In this document: positions 1-6,858 of the stretch, piece after piece
Position numbering within the stretch: position 1 is the stretch's first letter
Layout of the letters: each line of letters opens with the position of its first letter
The notes under the pieces: generated by a model
Told to the model about the DNA's origin: nothing
The model's database searches: none
The model's input: only the letters and a program-made list of their open reading frames with translations
Translations under genes and position numbers: made by a program
NCBI GenBank assembly: GCA_965372135.1
Contig: CBDVBD010000083.1
Coordinates: 1 to 13,669 of the forward strand
Source of the DNA: CBDVBD01 sp965372135
Lineage (GTDB): Bacteria; Electryoneota; RPQS01; CBDVBD01
Reading direction: 5' to 3'
DNA length: 13,669 nucleotides

Positions 1-1086
1 GCTCAACAGGTTGCCCAGATCGTTTGCCAGGTCAGCGTTGATGCGGGTGACGATGCTTTCTTCGGTAAATTGGGCATCCAATCCCAGCGCCATGTCCGCC
101 AGCAGGTAGTAACGCACAGCATCGATTCCGTATTTCTCCGCTAAGGGTTCCGGAGCGACCATATTCGCCATGGTTTTGGTCATTAGGGATTTGGAAATCT
201 TCCCGGTGGGTGTGATCCAGTACCCATGAACGGTCAGGTGTTTATAGACTGGGATACCGGCGGCTTTTAGCATGGTAGGCCAATAGATACCGTGGGGTTT
301 CAGGATATCTTTAGCAACCAGATGTTCCACATGAGACCAGAATCGCTGGTACCGATCGCCGTCGGGATAGCCGATACCGGTCAAGTAGTTGATCAGGGCA
401 TCGAACCAGACATAGCACACATGGTCGTTATCGAAGGGCAGCGGAATTCCCCAGGACAAGCGTTTTTTCGGTCGGGAAATGGATAGGTCGCCAATAGGTT
501 CGCGGAGGATAGACAGGATTTCGTTTTTGTATCTCTCGGGGCGAATAAAGTCTGGGTTTTGTCTGATGTGATCCACCAGCCAATCCTGGTATTTCCCCAT
601 ACGGAAGAAGTAGTTTCCTTCCTTGACCGGTTCCGGGGGTTTTTGGTGGTCGGGACACAAACCGTCCACCAGCTCTTTTTCAGTGAGGAACCGTTCGCAT
701 CCGACACAGTATAAGCCTTCGTACTCGCCGTAATAGATATCACCCTGGTCGTATACTTTTTGCAGGATTTGGGTGACGACCTCTACGTGTTCGGGATCGG
801 TGGTTCGGATGAAATGATTGGGCTGCAAGCCCAGTTTGGGCCAGAGGGTGCGAAATTGTCCGGAGATTTCGTCAACGTATTGTTGTGCGGTTTTCCCCGC
901 GGCAGCGGCAGATCGGGCGATTTTTTCCCCGTGCTCATCGGTACCGGTCAGGAAAAAGACGTCCTTGCCCATCGCTTTGTGGATGCGGGCGAAAGTATCG
1001 GCAAGTATGGTGGTATAGGTGTGCCCGATGTGGGGTTCGGCATTGACGTAGTAAATGGGTGTAGTCACATAGTAAGCCGGTTTCAT
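1..1086 (-). CDS. metG: methionyl-tRNA synthetase, N-terminal 362 residues (C-terminus beyond window)
   Basis: Class I aminoacyl-tRNA synthetase that charges tRNA-Met with methionine in the cytosol. I translated the minus strand from the ATG at 1086 and found an open frame to base 1. The first residues (MKPAYYVTTPIYYVN) are typical of the family, with the HIGH signature at residues 19-22 and the KMSKS-type loop as KISKS at 296-300. A zinc knuckle of C127, C130, C144 and H147 marks the Thermus-like zinc-containing type. The catalytic domain ends with a recognisable start of the anticodon-binding helical domain (INADLANDLGNLLS). Full-length enzymes run about 500-700 residues, so the rest lies left of the window. 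The start overlaps the ricT stop as ATGA, implying translational coupling. Oddity: compared with the usual SKS-x-GN pattern, five residues (MTKTM, 302-306) seem inserted just after the KISKS loop. Family identity is very secure. Confidence 0.97.
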   Translation of the reverse strand, partial: MKPAYYVTTPIYYVNAEPHIGHTYTTILADTFARIHKAMGKDVFFLTGTDEHGEKIARSAAAAGKTAQQYVDEISGQFRTLWPKLGLQPNHFIRTTDPEHVEVVTQILQKVYDQGDIYYGEYEGLYCVGCERFLTEKELVDGLCPDHQKPPEPVKEGNYFFRMGKYQDWLVDHIRQNPDFIRPERYKNEILSILREPIGDLSISRPKKRLSWGIPLPFDNDHVCYVWFDALINYLTGIGYPDGDRYQRFWSHVEHLVAKDILKPHGIYWPTMLKAAGIPVYKHLTVHGYWITPTGKISKSLMTKTMANMVAPEPLAEKYGIDAVRYYLLADMALGLDAQFTEESIVTRINADLANDLGNLLS

Positions 1087-1979
1087 GCGCTGTCTTTCTC
1101 GTTTTTTCCAGTCTGATTTCGCCGCTTAGGAACAACTTCCGGGGTAGGAGCTTCCGGGGAGAATTCGTATCCACGGTTAAACTGCAGGAAGCTTAGTTCT
1201 TCGAACTCGTTGTCTTCGTATCTGATAGTAAGGGAATCCTTGAAGACATCAATTTTCTCGACTATGCCGATTTCTTTCCGTTTGAAGCCTTCGATCCGGG
1301 ACTCAACGGGTGGGTATTTGCCGATGATCTCCTGGTAATAATCCAGTTCGTAGCGCAGACAGCATTTCAGTCTGCCGCAACACCCGGACAGTTTTTGGGG
1401 ATTAAGGGTAAGATTTTGATCCTTGGGCATTTGGGTGGTGATAGGCAGGAATTCGGTGATCCAGGTAGTACAGCATAATTCTCTGCCACATATGCCGTAA
1501 CCGCTTAATTTACGGGTTTCATCCCGGGCACCGATTTGCCTGAGATCGATTCGGGAACGGAAATGAGCAGCGAGGTCTTTCACCAGAGCCCTGAAATCCA
1601 CTCGACCGTCGGCGGTAAAGAAGAAGGTTATCTTTCGACCGTCGAATTGATATTCCACATCCACCAGTTTCATCTCCAGTTGGTGATCCTCCACCATAGT
1701 CTGACAGATATTCATCGACTCCTTTTCCTTTCCCCGATTTTCCTCCAGTTGTTTAAAGTCGTCATCGGATGCTTTTCGGATAATAGCATATTCCGGGGGT
1801 TCGATGTGTTCGATACAGGGTCGGTGACCGATATAGGACACCACACCCAGGTCCATGCCTCGCTCTACCTGCACCACCACCCAGTCACCCAATTGAAATG
1901 GGAATTCTTGGGGATTGGCGAACACCCCTCGTCTAAGTCCTTTGAATTCAACTTCTATAACGCAAATTACGTTGCTCAT
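1083..1979 (-). CDS. ricT: PSP1-family regulatory protein RicT/YaaT
   Basis: This 298-residue cytosolic protein is a member of the PSP1/YaaT family. In Bacillus, RicT acts with RicA and RicF in a complex that carries iron-sulphur clusters and affects RNase Y-dependent RNA processing, sporulation and competence. Its role in other bacteria is less clear. The N-terminus (about 4-50) is a small beta domain. The PSP1 core (about 110-215) holds the hallmark cysteines C164, C169, C170, C200, C201, C206 and C207, in the CGRELCC and CCGRLKCC motifs around the conserved KDQNL-LNP stretch. The C-terminal tail (about 275-298) is charged and proline-rich and probably disordered. The ATG at 1979 lies 3 nt after the holB stop, and the 3' end overlaps metG by 4 nt. 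No strong Shine-Dalgarno is visible, so coupling to holB translation is likely. The holB-ricT-metG order is widely conserved, which supports the call. Confidence 0.93.
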   Translation of the reverse strand: MSNVICVIEVEFKGLRRGVFANPQEFPFQLGDWVVVQVERGMDLGVVSYIGHRPCIEHIEPPEYAIIRKASDDDFKQLEENRGKEKESMNICQTMVEDHQLEMKLVDVEYQFDGRKITFFFTADGRVDFRALVKDLAAHFRSRIDLRQIGARDETRKLSGYGICGRELCCTTWITEFLPITTQMPKDQNLTLNPQKLSGCCGRLKCCLRYELDYYQEIIGKYPPVESRIEGFKRKEIGIVEKIDVFKDSLTIRYEDNEFEELSFLQFNRGYEFSPEAPTPEVVPKRRNQTGKNEKDSA

Positions 1980-1982
1980 AAT

Positions 1983-3119
1983 TTATGTCCGAATATGATT
2001 TGCTGATTGGTGTCGAAACAGGCGGTGGATCCCCTGCGCCAAGGTCAACAACACCAGAGAGGGGATAACGTTACCTCTGATGTCGGATATGGCTTCTTCC
2101 ACCAAGTCAATACATAGTGGGATATCATCTCGGGATAGGGTTTTGCTGAATTTCACCAAGGTGTCGCGGACGTCAGCGAATGCCAAGTGTTCCGGCGATT
2201 CGCTGTGGTGCAATGTCCAGGCATCATGCAGGAAACTCATCATCGAACGCAGAGCTTCCTCGATTTCCGAAATCGGTTTTCGCTGGGTTAGTTTCATAAC
2301 AATGTTGTGGATTTCCAGCGGTTTACCGGTGTAGCAGGTTCGCAGGAAATTCAGCACATCATCCCGTTGCAGGATGGAATCATCGGTCAGTAACATCAAA
2401 GCCCGCCGGTAATTCCCATCCGCCATTTTCGAAATCATTTGAGCCCGTTCCCGATCCACATTTTCCCGTTCCGCCAACGCTTTTTCGATCACGTCTGCCG
2501 GCAGCGGGTGAAATGCCACCTGCTGACAGCGTGACAGGATGGTGGGCAACAGGGCATTTTCCGATGATGTGGTCAGGATAATGTAAGTGTTTGGCGGCGG
2601 TTCCTCCAGGATTTTTAGCAGGGATACCTGGGCATCATCGGTCATGTTTTGCGCCTGAGACAGGATGTACACCTTGGCACCGCGTTCGAAGGATTTCAAC
2701 GAAACCATGCGTTTTATAGCGCGGATCTGGTCAATCAATATGAACCGTGCGCCGGAAAGCTGTATTTCGTGGTACGGGTTTTCGGTTTTAAGTCTCAACT
2801 GCTCGGTGAGGTCTTCCTCGGCGGATTTGCTTAACCTGACACCCAGGGGTTCGTCTGTGGAGGTTTTTGTGGAACGGGGCAGCGGGACCACGAACTGCAG
2901 GTCCGGATGATAAATTTTCGCCGCCCGGCGGCAGGAATTGCAGTCATCGTCACCTTTGCCATTAGGGCAGAGGACCAGCCGCGCCAATTCCATCGCCACC
3001 GTGTCCTTCCCCACTCCATCCGGTCCTACGAAGACCATAGCATGGGGGAGGTGACCACGCTGAAATGCTCCAAGTAGGTTTTGTGTTAGATGTTCTTGAC
3101 CTAAGACCGATTCAAACAT
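1983..3119 (-). CDS. holB: DNA polymerase III delta' subunit (clamp loader)
   Basis: This 378-residue AAA+ protein fits the delta' subunit of the clamp loader, which works with tau/gamma and delta to load the sliding clamp at the replication fork. Visible are a P-loop-like GPDGVGKDT at 32-40, a zinc-module region with C51, C60 and C63 followed by HPDL, a LLKILEEPP segment at 167-175, and the SRC motif at 196-198 that supplies the arginine finger. The Walker B acidic pair is absent: SQAQ (154-157) stands where DEAx is expected. That fits delta' as a non-hydrolysing subunit and argues against DnaX. The C-terminal part (about 210-378) is the helical collar region. Only three cysteines are seen where four are typical of the zinc module. 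The start ATG shares one base with the upstream gene's stop (TAATG), so translation is probably coupled. Confidence 0.92.
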   Translation of the reverse strand: MFESVLGQEHLTQNLLGAFQRGHLPHAMVFVGPDGVGKDTVAMELARLVLCPNGKGDDDCNSCRRAAKIYHPDLQFVVPLPRSTKTSTDEPLGVRLSKSAEEDLTEQLRLKTENPYHEIQLSGARFILIDQIRAIKRMVSLKSFERGAKVYILSQAQNMTDDAQVSLLKILEEPPPNTYIILTTSSENALLPTILSRCQQVAFHPLPADVIEKALAERENVDRERAQMISKMADGNYRRALMLLTDDSILQRDDVLNFLRTCYTGKPLEIHNIVMKLTQRKPISEIEEALRSMMSFLHDAWTLHHSESPEHLAFADVRDTLVKFSKTLSRDDIPLCIDLVEEAISDIRGNVIPSLVLLTLAQGIHRLFRHQSANHIRT

Positions 3120-4390
3120 TATGGATAAGGAGTTTTTGTTAACCAGGATTCAGGGTCCTGGGTGATTCGTTTTTGCCAGATTTCGAAATGCAACCGGGGA
3201 CCTTCCAACGAGCCGGTATCGCCTACGGTTCCGATCACCTCGCCGGCGCGAAGCCAGTTTCCCTGGGCAACGAGTACTTCGTCCAAGTGGGCGTATACTG
3301 AATAGTGCCCGTCCTGGTGGTCAAGAATGATAGTGTTTCCAAAGCCGCGCAGCCAGGTGACCATGCCCACCTGGGCGTCGCTGACGGTACGAACCAGTGC
3401 ACCCATGGGCGCTTGGATATCGATGCCGGTGTTTTCGGTGATGGTACCCAACCGTGGATGTCGATTGGCACCGAAATGAGTGACAATTTCACCGGGAACC
3501 GGCAGGGGAAGCTTGCCCTTGAGAGAGGCGAAAGGCTGACCGGATGCGAAATAACCGGGCGGAGGCGCTTCGATGGTCCGACGCGTTTCCATGGCGGCGA
3601 TTTGACGCTCGATTTCCTGCACCGCCATTTGCTTTTCCGCAAGCTGTTTTTCCAGGGCTTCCCGATCCGATCGAATATATGTGAGTACAGCCGACCGGGT
3701 GCTCTTTTTCTCTATCAGTGCGGCTTCTTCTTCCCGTTTTTGCGTGATCAGCCGGTTCTTTTGGTTTCGGGCAGTTTCCTGATTGCTAAGATCGGCACGC
3801 AACGCACGCTGTTGGTGCTGGATGCGAGTTTCCAATGATTTCAGAGAATCCGCACGCTGGGATAATTCCTCAAGGTGCCTGACATCCCAGTGGTGTATTT
3901 TGCGGAAATAATACTGCCGGCTTAATAAGTCGGTGATCGATTGGGCTTTAAGCAGGATTGTCCAGCGATCGATATTCCAATGTTTATATACCTGCACCGC
4001 CCGGCGGTTTACCACATCCTGCAGCGCATCGTACCGTTTCCGCATATCTTCGTGTTCAGACGTTAAACGATTGATGTCGCGCTGGCGTTGTTGGATTTGG
4101 CTGCCGGTACGGCGAATGCTATTGTCCAGCCGAACTCGCTCCTTGCCAAGGGTCTTGATCACCAACAGCCGTAGGCTGATGGTGCGGTCAAGACGATCCA
4201 ATTCGGTAACCAGGTCCTGTTCCATGACATCGGACGATGCAATCCGGGACTCCAGTTGTTGAATCTGCTCGCGAAGATCCTGCAACCGTTTTGCGGGATC
4301 CAAGGTGTCTGATATGACTTCCTGCCCATTAACAATAATGGGCAAGATGACCATAAGAAATACCAGCCATCCCAAGTAAAGAAACCTCAT
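3119..4390 (-). CDS. EnvC-like murein hydrolase activator (coiled coil plus degenerate LytM/M23 domain)
   Basis: A 423-residue exported protein. A hydrophobic signal segment (about 4-20) is followed by a likely cleavage near residue 22. Long coiled coils fill about 32-130 and 175-272, with a LytM/peptidase M23 fold at about 295-415. In active M23 peptidases zinc is held by H-x3-D and the last His of HxH, with a second catalytic His nearby. Here the first His is Asn (N320, with D324 kept) and HxH reads R399-L-H401. H368 in the YAHL motif remains. Loss of metal ligands matches E. coli EnvC, which does not cut peptidoglycan but activates amidases during septum splitting under FtsEX control. The role here is therefore inferred as activation of a cell-wall amidase at division. 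FtsEX and amidase genes are not in the window. The ATG at 4390 has no clear Shine-Dalgarno, but the signal peptide supports this start. It heads the holB-ricT-metG run. Confidence 0.85.
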   Translation of the reverse strand: MRFLYLGWLVFLMVILPIIVNGQEVISDTLDPAKRLQDLREQIQQLESRIASSDVMEQDLVTELDRLDRTISLRLLVIKTLGKERVRLDNSIRRTGSQIQQRQRDINRLTSEHEDMRKRYDALQDVVNRRAVQVYKHWNIDRWTILLKAQSITDLLSRQYYFRKIHHWDVRHLEELSQRADSLKSLETRIQHQQRALRADLSNQETARNQKNRLITQKREEEAALIEKKSTRSAVLTYIRSDREALEKQLAEKQMAVQEIERQIAAMETRRTIEAPPPGYFASGQPFASLKGKLPLPVPGEIVTHFGANRHPRLGTITENTGIDIQAPMGALVRTVSDAQVGMVTWLRGFGNTIILDHQDGHYSVYAHLDEVLVAQGNWLRAGEVIGTVGDTGSLEGPRLHFEIWQKRITQDPESWLTKTPYP

Positions 4391-4407
4391 GGCAATAAAA
4401 TAATTGT

Positions 4408-4441
4408 TTTATACTTGGAAATCAATAGAAAAATGCAGATT
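4408..4441 (-). promoter_or_regulatory. possible promoter for the envC-like/holB/ricT/metG operon
   Basis: On the minus strand a TATAAA at 4413-4408 lies 18 nt ahead of the first ATG (4390). A poor -35 candidate (TGCATT) sits about 18 nt upstream of it. An alternative pair is TTGATT with TATTTT spaced by 17, which would place the transcript start almost at the ATG and leave little or no leader. No Shine-Dalgarno is seen before this ATG, so a very short leader is conceivable. This is a weak call made because a promoter is expected in this divergent gap. Confidence 0.3.
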
Positions 4442-4543
4442 GTACGGATAACATTTATCGGTCGCGGGAACAGATTCCGGCCTATCCAATATGATTAATA
4501 GGTGTTTCTGGGAGTCTGCATAATTTACGATATTGGAAATGAC

Positions 4544-4572
4544 TTGACTTGCTGGGAAAAATTCATTATAAT
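4544..4572 (+). promoter_or_regulatory. sigma70-type promoter for the HDOD-GAF gene
   Basis: TTGACT (4544-4549) and a perfect TATAAT (4567-4572) are separated by exactly 17 nt. Transcription would start near 4579, giving an untranslated leader of about 155 nt before the ATG at 4734. The remainder of the 343-nt gap 4391-4733 holds no convincing gene. Within the leader a 7-bp inverted repeat (GTGCTAT 4639-4645 with ATAGCAC 4662-4668) could form a hairpin. I do not recognise any known riboswitch there. Confidence 0.7.
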
Positions 4573-4733
4573 TAACAAACAAGGTGTGGAACATCGGTTT
4601 TGTGCCAATGAGTGGGTGATAGGAAGGTACCGGTTACGGTGCTATACCGAAAGAAAACAGGATAGCACACGCTTTGCTGTGATTATGATGATGCAGTACC
4701 GGGAGAAAGTTTCCACAAATTTCGGGGTATCAA

Positions 4734-6248
4734 ATGGCTGAAGCAATCAACAACTTCGATAAGAAACGAGTATTCACCAAGCTGGAATCAATCGAAGAGC
4801 TGCCGATGCTGCCGCAGGTTATGGTGATGATTCGTAATATTTCCGAATCGCCGAAATCGTCAGCGGCGGATTTAGCAAATGTTATCTTGAAGGATCCATC
4901 GCTGACCAGCAAAGTACTTAGGGTGGCAAATTCGTCCATGTACACCGGGTATTCCCGGAAGATTTCGTCGGTGACCCAGGCGGTGGTGTTGATGGGATTC
5001 CAGGCGGTGCGGTCGATCGCATTTGGGGTGATGGTGCACTCCATGTTGAAAATCATCAAGAAAAATCCGGATTTCGATTTTCAAGGGTTTTGGCTGCAGT
5101 CGGTAAAGACGGCAGTGGCAGCCAGGATGTTGTCGGTGCTTTTAGGAAACGAAGTGCCGGAAGAGGCGTTCGTGGCGGGATTTATTTGTGATCTGGGGCA
5201 GTTGATTATCGGGCAGTACTTCCCGGAAGCCTATATCAAGATCGAGGAAAATACCAAGCATTGGTCGGAGCGCATCGATGTTGAAACCAGAGTGCTGAAA
5301 GTCAACCACCAGGAAATCGGGGAGTTGTTGGGGGAGAAATGGAAGTTTCCCAAGCAGTTAGTGGAAGCGATTGCGAAGCATCATCACCCGGCGTTGCCGA
5401 GTAAGACCCAGATCCCGGTGGATCTGCCGGAGATTGTGTATGTGGCGAATTGGATCGCCAATATCCCATCTGAAAAGAAGGAGCGAGTGGAACACGTAAA
5501 GAAGACCAAACACTTCGCAGATATTTACCTAAACCTGACCTCGCAAAGGATGGATATGTTGCTGCAACGGTTCCCCGATCAGATCACCCATGCGTTTAAG
5601 GGGTTGAATATCGGGGAAGATGACGATGATATGGGGTTTGGGGAAGAATTAGCGGAAACTGCCGCTAAACCAACCAAGGTTCCTGCTAAAGTGTTGTCGG
5701 CGAAACTTAACAGCGTACAAAATCAAATGGCGGTACTGTATGAGATAACCTCAGCGTTGACGGAAGCGGAAGACCAGTTCGAGGTGTATCACTTGGGACT
5801 GGAAGGGATTTTTCGTGCCATGGGGTTTGAACGTATCATCCTGTTTCTTATGAATCAAGAAACTACTACGCTGGAAGGATATTTTGGATTCGGGGTGCGG
5901 GATCAAAAGGAAGTCCGACGTCTGAAGTTCCCGGTGAGTCGTGGGGAAGGGGTGTTCGGAAAAGCGGTGGAACAGCTCAGGATTTTCAATGTCACCGATG
6001 TCAAGTCAAAAGATTACCAAGATATAATCAGCGGAAGGGAAATGGCGGGGCTGAAAACCAGCTCGTTCGCGGTGATTCCCATAAGAGTGTTTAAACTTGC
6101 CAAGGGGCTTATTTTCGCGGACAATCAGGCTTCCAGGAAACCAATCACGGACGAGGAAGTTCGGACATTGGACTTGTTTGTCAAGCAGATTGAGTTGGCG
6201 TTGGGCAGGTTTCGGGATGACGATACACCGACCGTGATTCAACCGTAA
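4734..6248 (+). CDS. HDOD domain-GAF domain signalling protein
   Basis: A 504-residue soluble protein with two parts. Residues about 15-215 are an HDOD domain, with the LPxLPQV entry motif at 23-29, a KDPSLTSKVLRVANS segment at 53-67 and the helix around MGFQAVRSI (87-95). At the place where true HD phosphohydrolases carry His-Asp it reads C152-D153, and HHHP (216-219) follows, so metal-dependent hydrolysis is unlikely. HDOD proteins are mostly regulatory, in two-component or cyclic-di-GMP-related control. A linker with an acidic run (about 292-305) leads to a GAF domain at about 335-490. The GAF ends with an ITDEEV...LF pattern closely like the second GAF of the kinase at 6859, suggesting shared ancestry or a shared signal. 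There are no membrane segments. The Shine-Dalgarno is weak (GGGG about 6 nt upstream). It likely forms its own transcription unit. Ligand and partners cannot be read from the sequence. Confidence 0.9.
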   Translation: MAEAINNFDKKRVFTKLESIEELPMLPQVMVMIRNISESPKSSAADLANVILKDPSLTSKVLRVANSSMYTGYSRKISSVTQAVVLMGFQAVRSIAFGVMVHSMLKIIKKNPDFDFQGFWLQSVKTAVAARMLSVLLGNEVPEEAFVAGFICDLGQLIIGQYFPEAYIKIEENTKHWSERIDVETRVLKVNHQEIGELLGEKWKFPKQLVEAIAKHHHPALPSKTQIPVDLPEIVYVANWIANIPSEKKERVEHVKKTKHFADIYLNLTSQRMDMLLQRFPDQITHAFKGLNIGEDDDDMGFGEELAETAAKPTKVPAKVLSAKLNSVQNQMAVLYEITSALTEAEDQFEVYHLGLEGIFRAMGFERIILFLMNQETTTLEGYFGFGVRDQKEVRRLKFPVSRGEGVFGKAVEQLRIFNVTDVKSKDYQDIISGREMAGLKTSSFAVIPIRVFKLAKGLIFADNQASRKPITDEEVRTLDLFVKQIELALGRFRDDDTPTVIQP

Positions 6249-6263
6249 AAGATATTATATTCT

Positions 6264-6297
6264 GCAGGATGTGGGTCTTGATACCTTGACACCCTGC
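6264..6297. repeat. imperfect inverted repeat downstream of the HDOD-GAF gene
   Basis: GCAGGATGT (6264-6272) faces ACACCCTGC (6289-6297), pairing 8 of 9 positions around a 16-nt loop. No run of T follows, so it is not a standard rho-independent terminator. Its right arm overlaps the -35 hexamer of the next promoter (6286-6291). It could slow transcription leaving the HDOD gene or be an operator; both are guesses. Confidence 0.4.
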
Positions 6298-6315
6298 GGC
6301 ATGATAATGTATGAT
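6286..6315 (+). promoter_or_regulatory. sigma70-type promoter for rlmH and the sensor kinase
   Basis: A consensus TTGACA (6286-6291) is followed after 18 nt by TATGAT (6310-6315). The transcript would start near 6322, about 47 nt before the rlmH ATG. The leader is AT-rich and has no visible Shine-Dalgarno. Because the kinase gene follows rlmH after only 16 nt, this promoter probably serves both. Confidence 0.6.
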
Positions 6316-6368
6316 ACTAACACTTCAACGTAGCTTTCCAAGTGGTTAATTAATAATCGATTAAAAAC

Positions 6369-6842
6369 ATGACGATTGTAATCCTGGTGGAAGACAGGGT
6401 AAAAACACCCGGGATTAATGAGGGGATTCAATATTTCCGGAAGTTGTGTTCCGGGTGGGTGCAGGTAAAGGTGGAACCGTGGGGGAATCGAAAAGGATCC
6501 AGCAGGAAGCGGCAGGGATTGCTGGGGGAAGAAGTTATAAGCAAAGTGAAATCTTCGGACTATTTTGTAGCGTTGGATCGGAAGGGTGTGAAAAACAGTA
6601 ACTGGGCACCGGATTCATTAGAATTTGCCAAATTCTTAGATAAGGTTATCCGGGGATCATGGCACCGGTTGTTGTTTGTGGTGGGTGGTCCTGAGGGGCT
6701 GCCTGAAGAAGTGCTCCAGCGCGCAGACCGTATTTTAAGTGTTTCTCACCTCACATTTCCTCATGACATGGTTCCATTGCTATTGACGGAGCAAATTTAC
6801 CGAGGATTAAGTATCCTTAATCGACATCCCTACCATCGTTAA
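6369..6842 (+). CDS. rlmH: 23S rRNA (pseudouridine1915-N3)-methyltransferase RlmH
   Basis: A 157-residue protein, the usual length of RlmH (YbeA). It belongs to the SPOUT methyltransferases and uses S-adenosylmethionine to methylate pseudouridine 1915 in helix 69 of 23S rRNA. The deep-knot signatures are present: VVGGPEG at 104-110, then the LTFPH motif at 128-132, EQIYRGLSI at 141-149, and the C-terminal HPYHR, which ends the protein as in E. coli. One departure is visible: the Arg normally found in the stretch after FPH (as in HxxVRxL) is Pro136 here. The N-terminal third (about 1-60) is less conserved, as in the family. No Shine-Dalgarno is obvious before the ATG, but the length and alignment to family members fit this start. 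It lies 16 nt upstream of the large sensor kinase and is likely cotranscribed with it; this neighbourhood is not one I associate with rlmH. Confidence 0.93.
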   Translation: MTIVILVEDRVKTPGINEGIQYFRKLCSGWVQVKVEPWGNRKGSSRKRQGLLGEEVISKVKSSDYFVALDRKGVKNSNWAPDSLEFAKFLDKVIRGSWHRLLFVVGGPEGLPEEVLQRADRILSVSHLTFPHDMVPLLLTEQIYRGLSILNRHPYHR

Positions 6843-6858
6843 CGGATCAGAGGATCTA

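Noticed and set aside
393..743. Minus-strand frames of 116 and 76 residues inside metG
   Set aside because: They lie out of frame within the clearly conserved metG reading frame and resemble no protein family.
1536..2006. Plus-strand frame of 156 residues opposite ricT
   Set aside because: Antisense shadow of a well-conserved gene, with a His-rich composition typical of reverse reading.
3305..3838. Plus-strand frame of 177 residues opposite the EnvC-like gene
   Set aside because: Antisense to the LytM and coiled-coil coding sequence; no ribosome site or domain.
4409..4594. Minus-strand frame of 61 residues in the divergent gap
   Set aside because: Low-complexity, no ribosome site, and it covers the strong plus-strand promoter.
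4502..4741. Plus-strand frame of 79 residues before the HDOD gene
   Set aside because: Its start lies upstream of the promoter and no family is recognisable. Only the last 18 codons (from 4685) could be a leader peptide, noted as a finding.
6264..6297. Inverted repeat as a rho-independent terminator
   Set aside because: No T-run follows, it has a mismatch, and it overlaps the next -35 element; kept only as a repeat.
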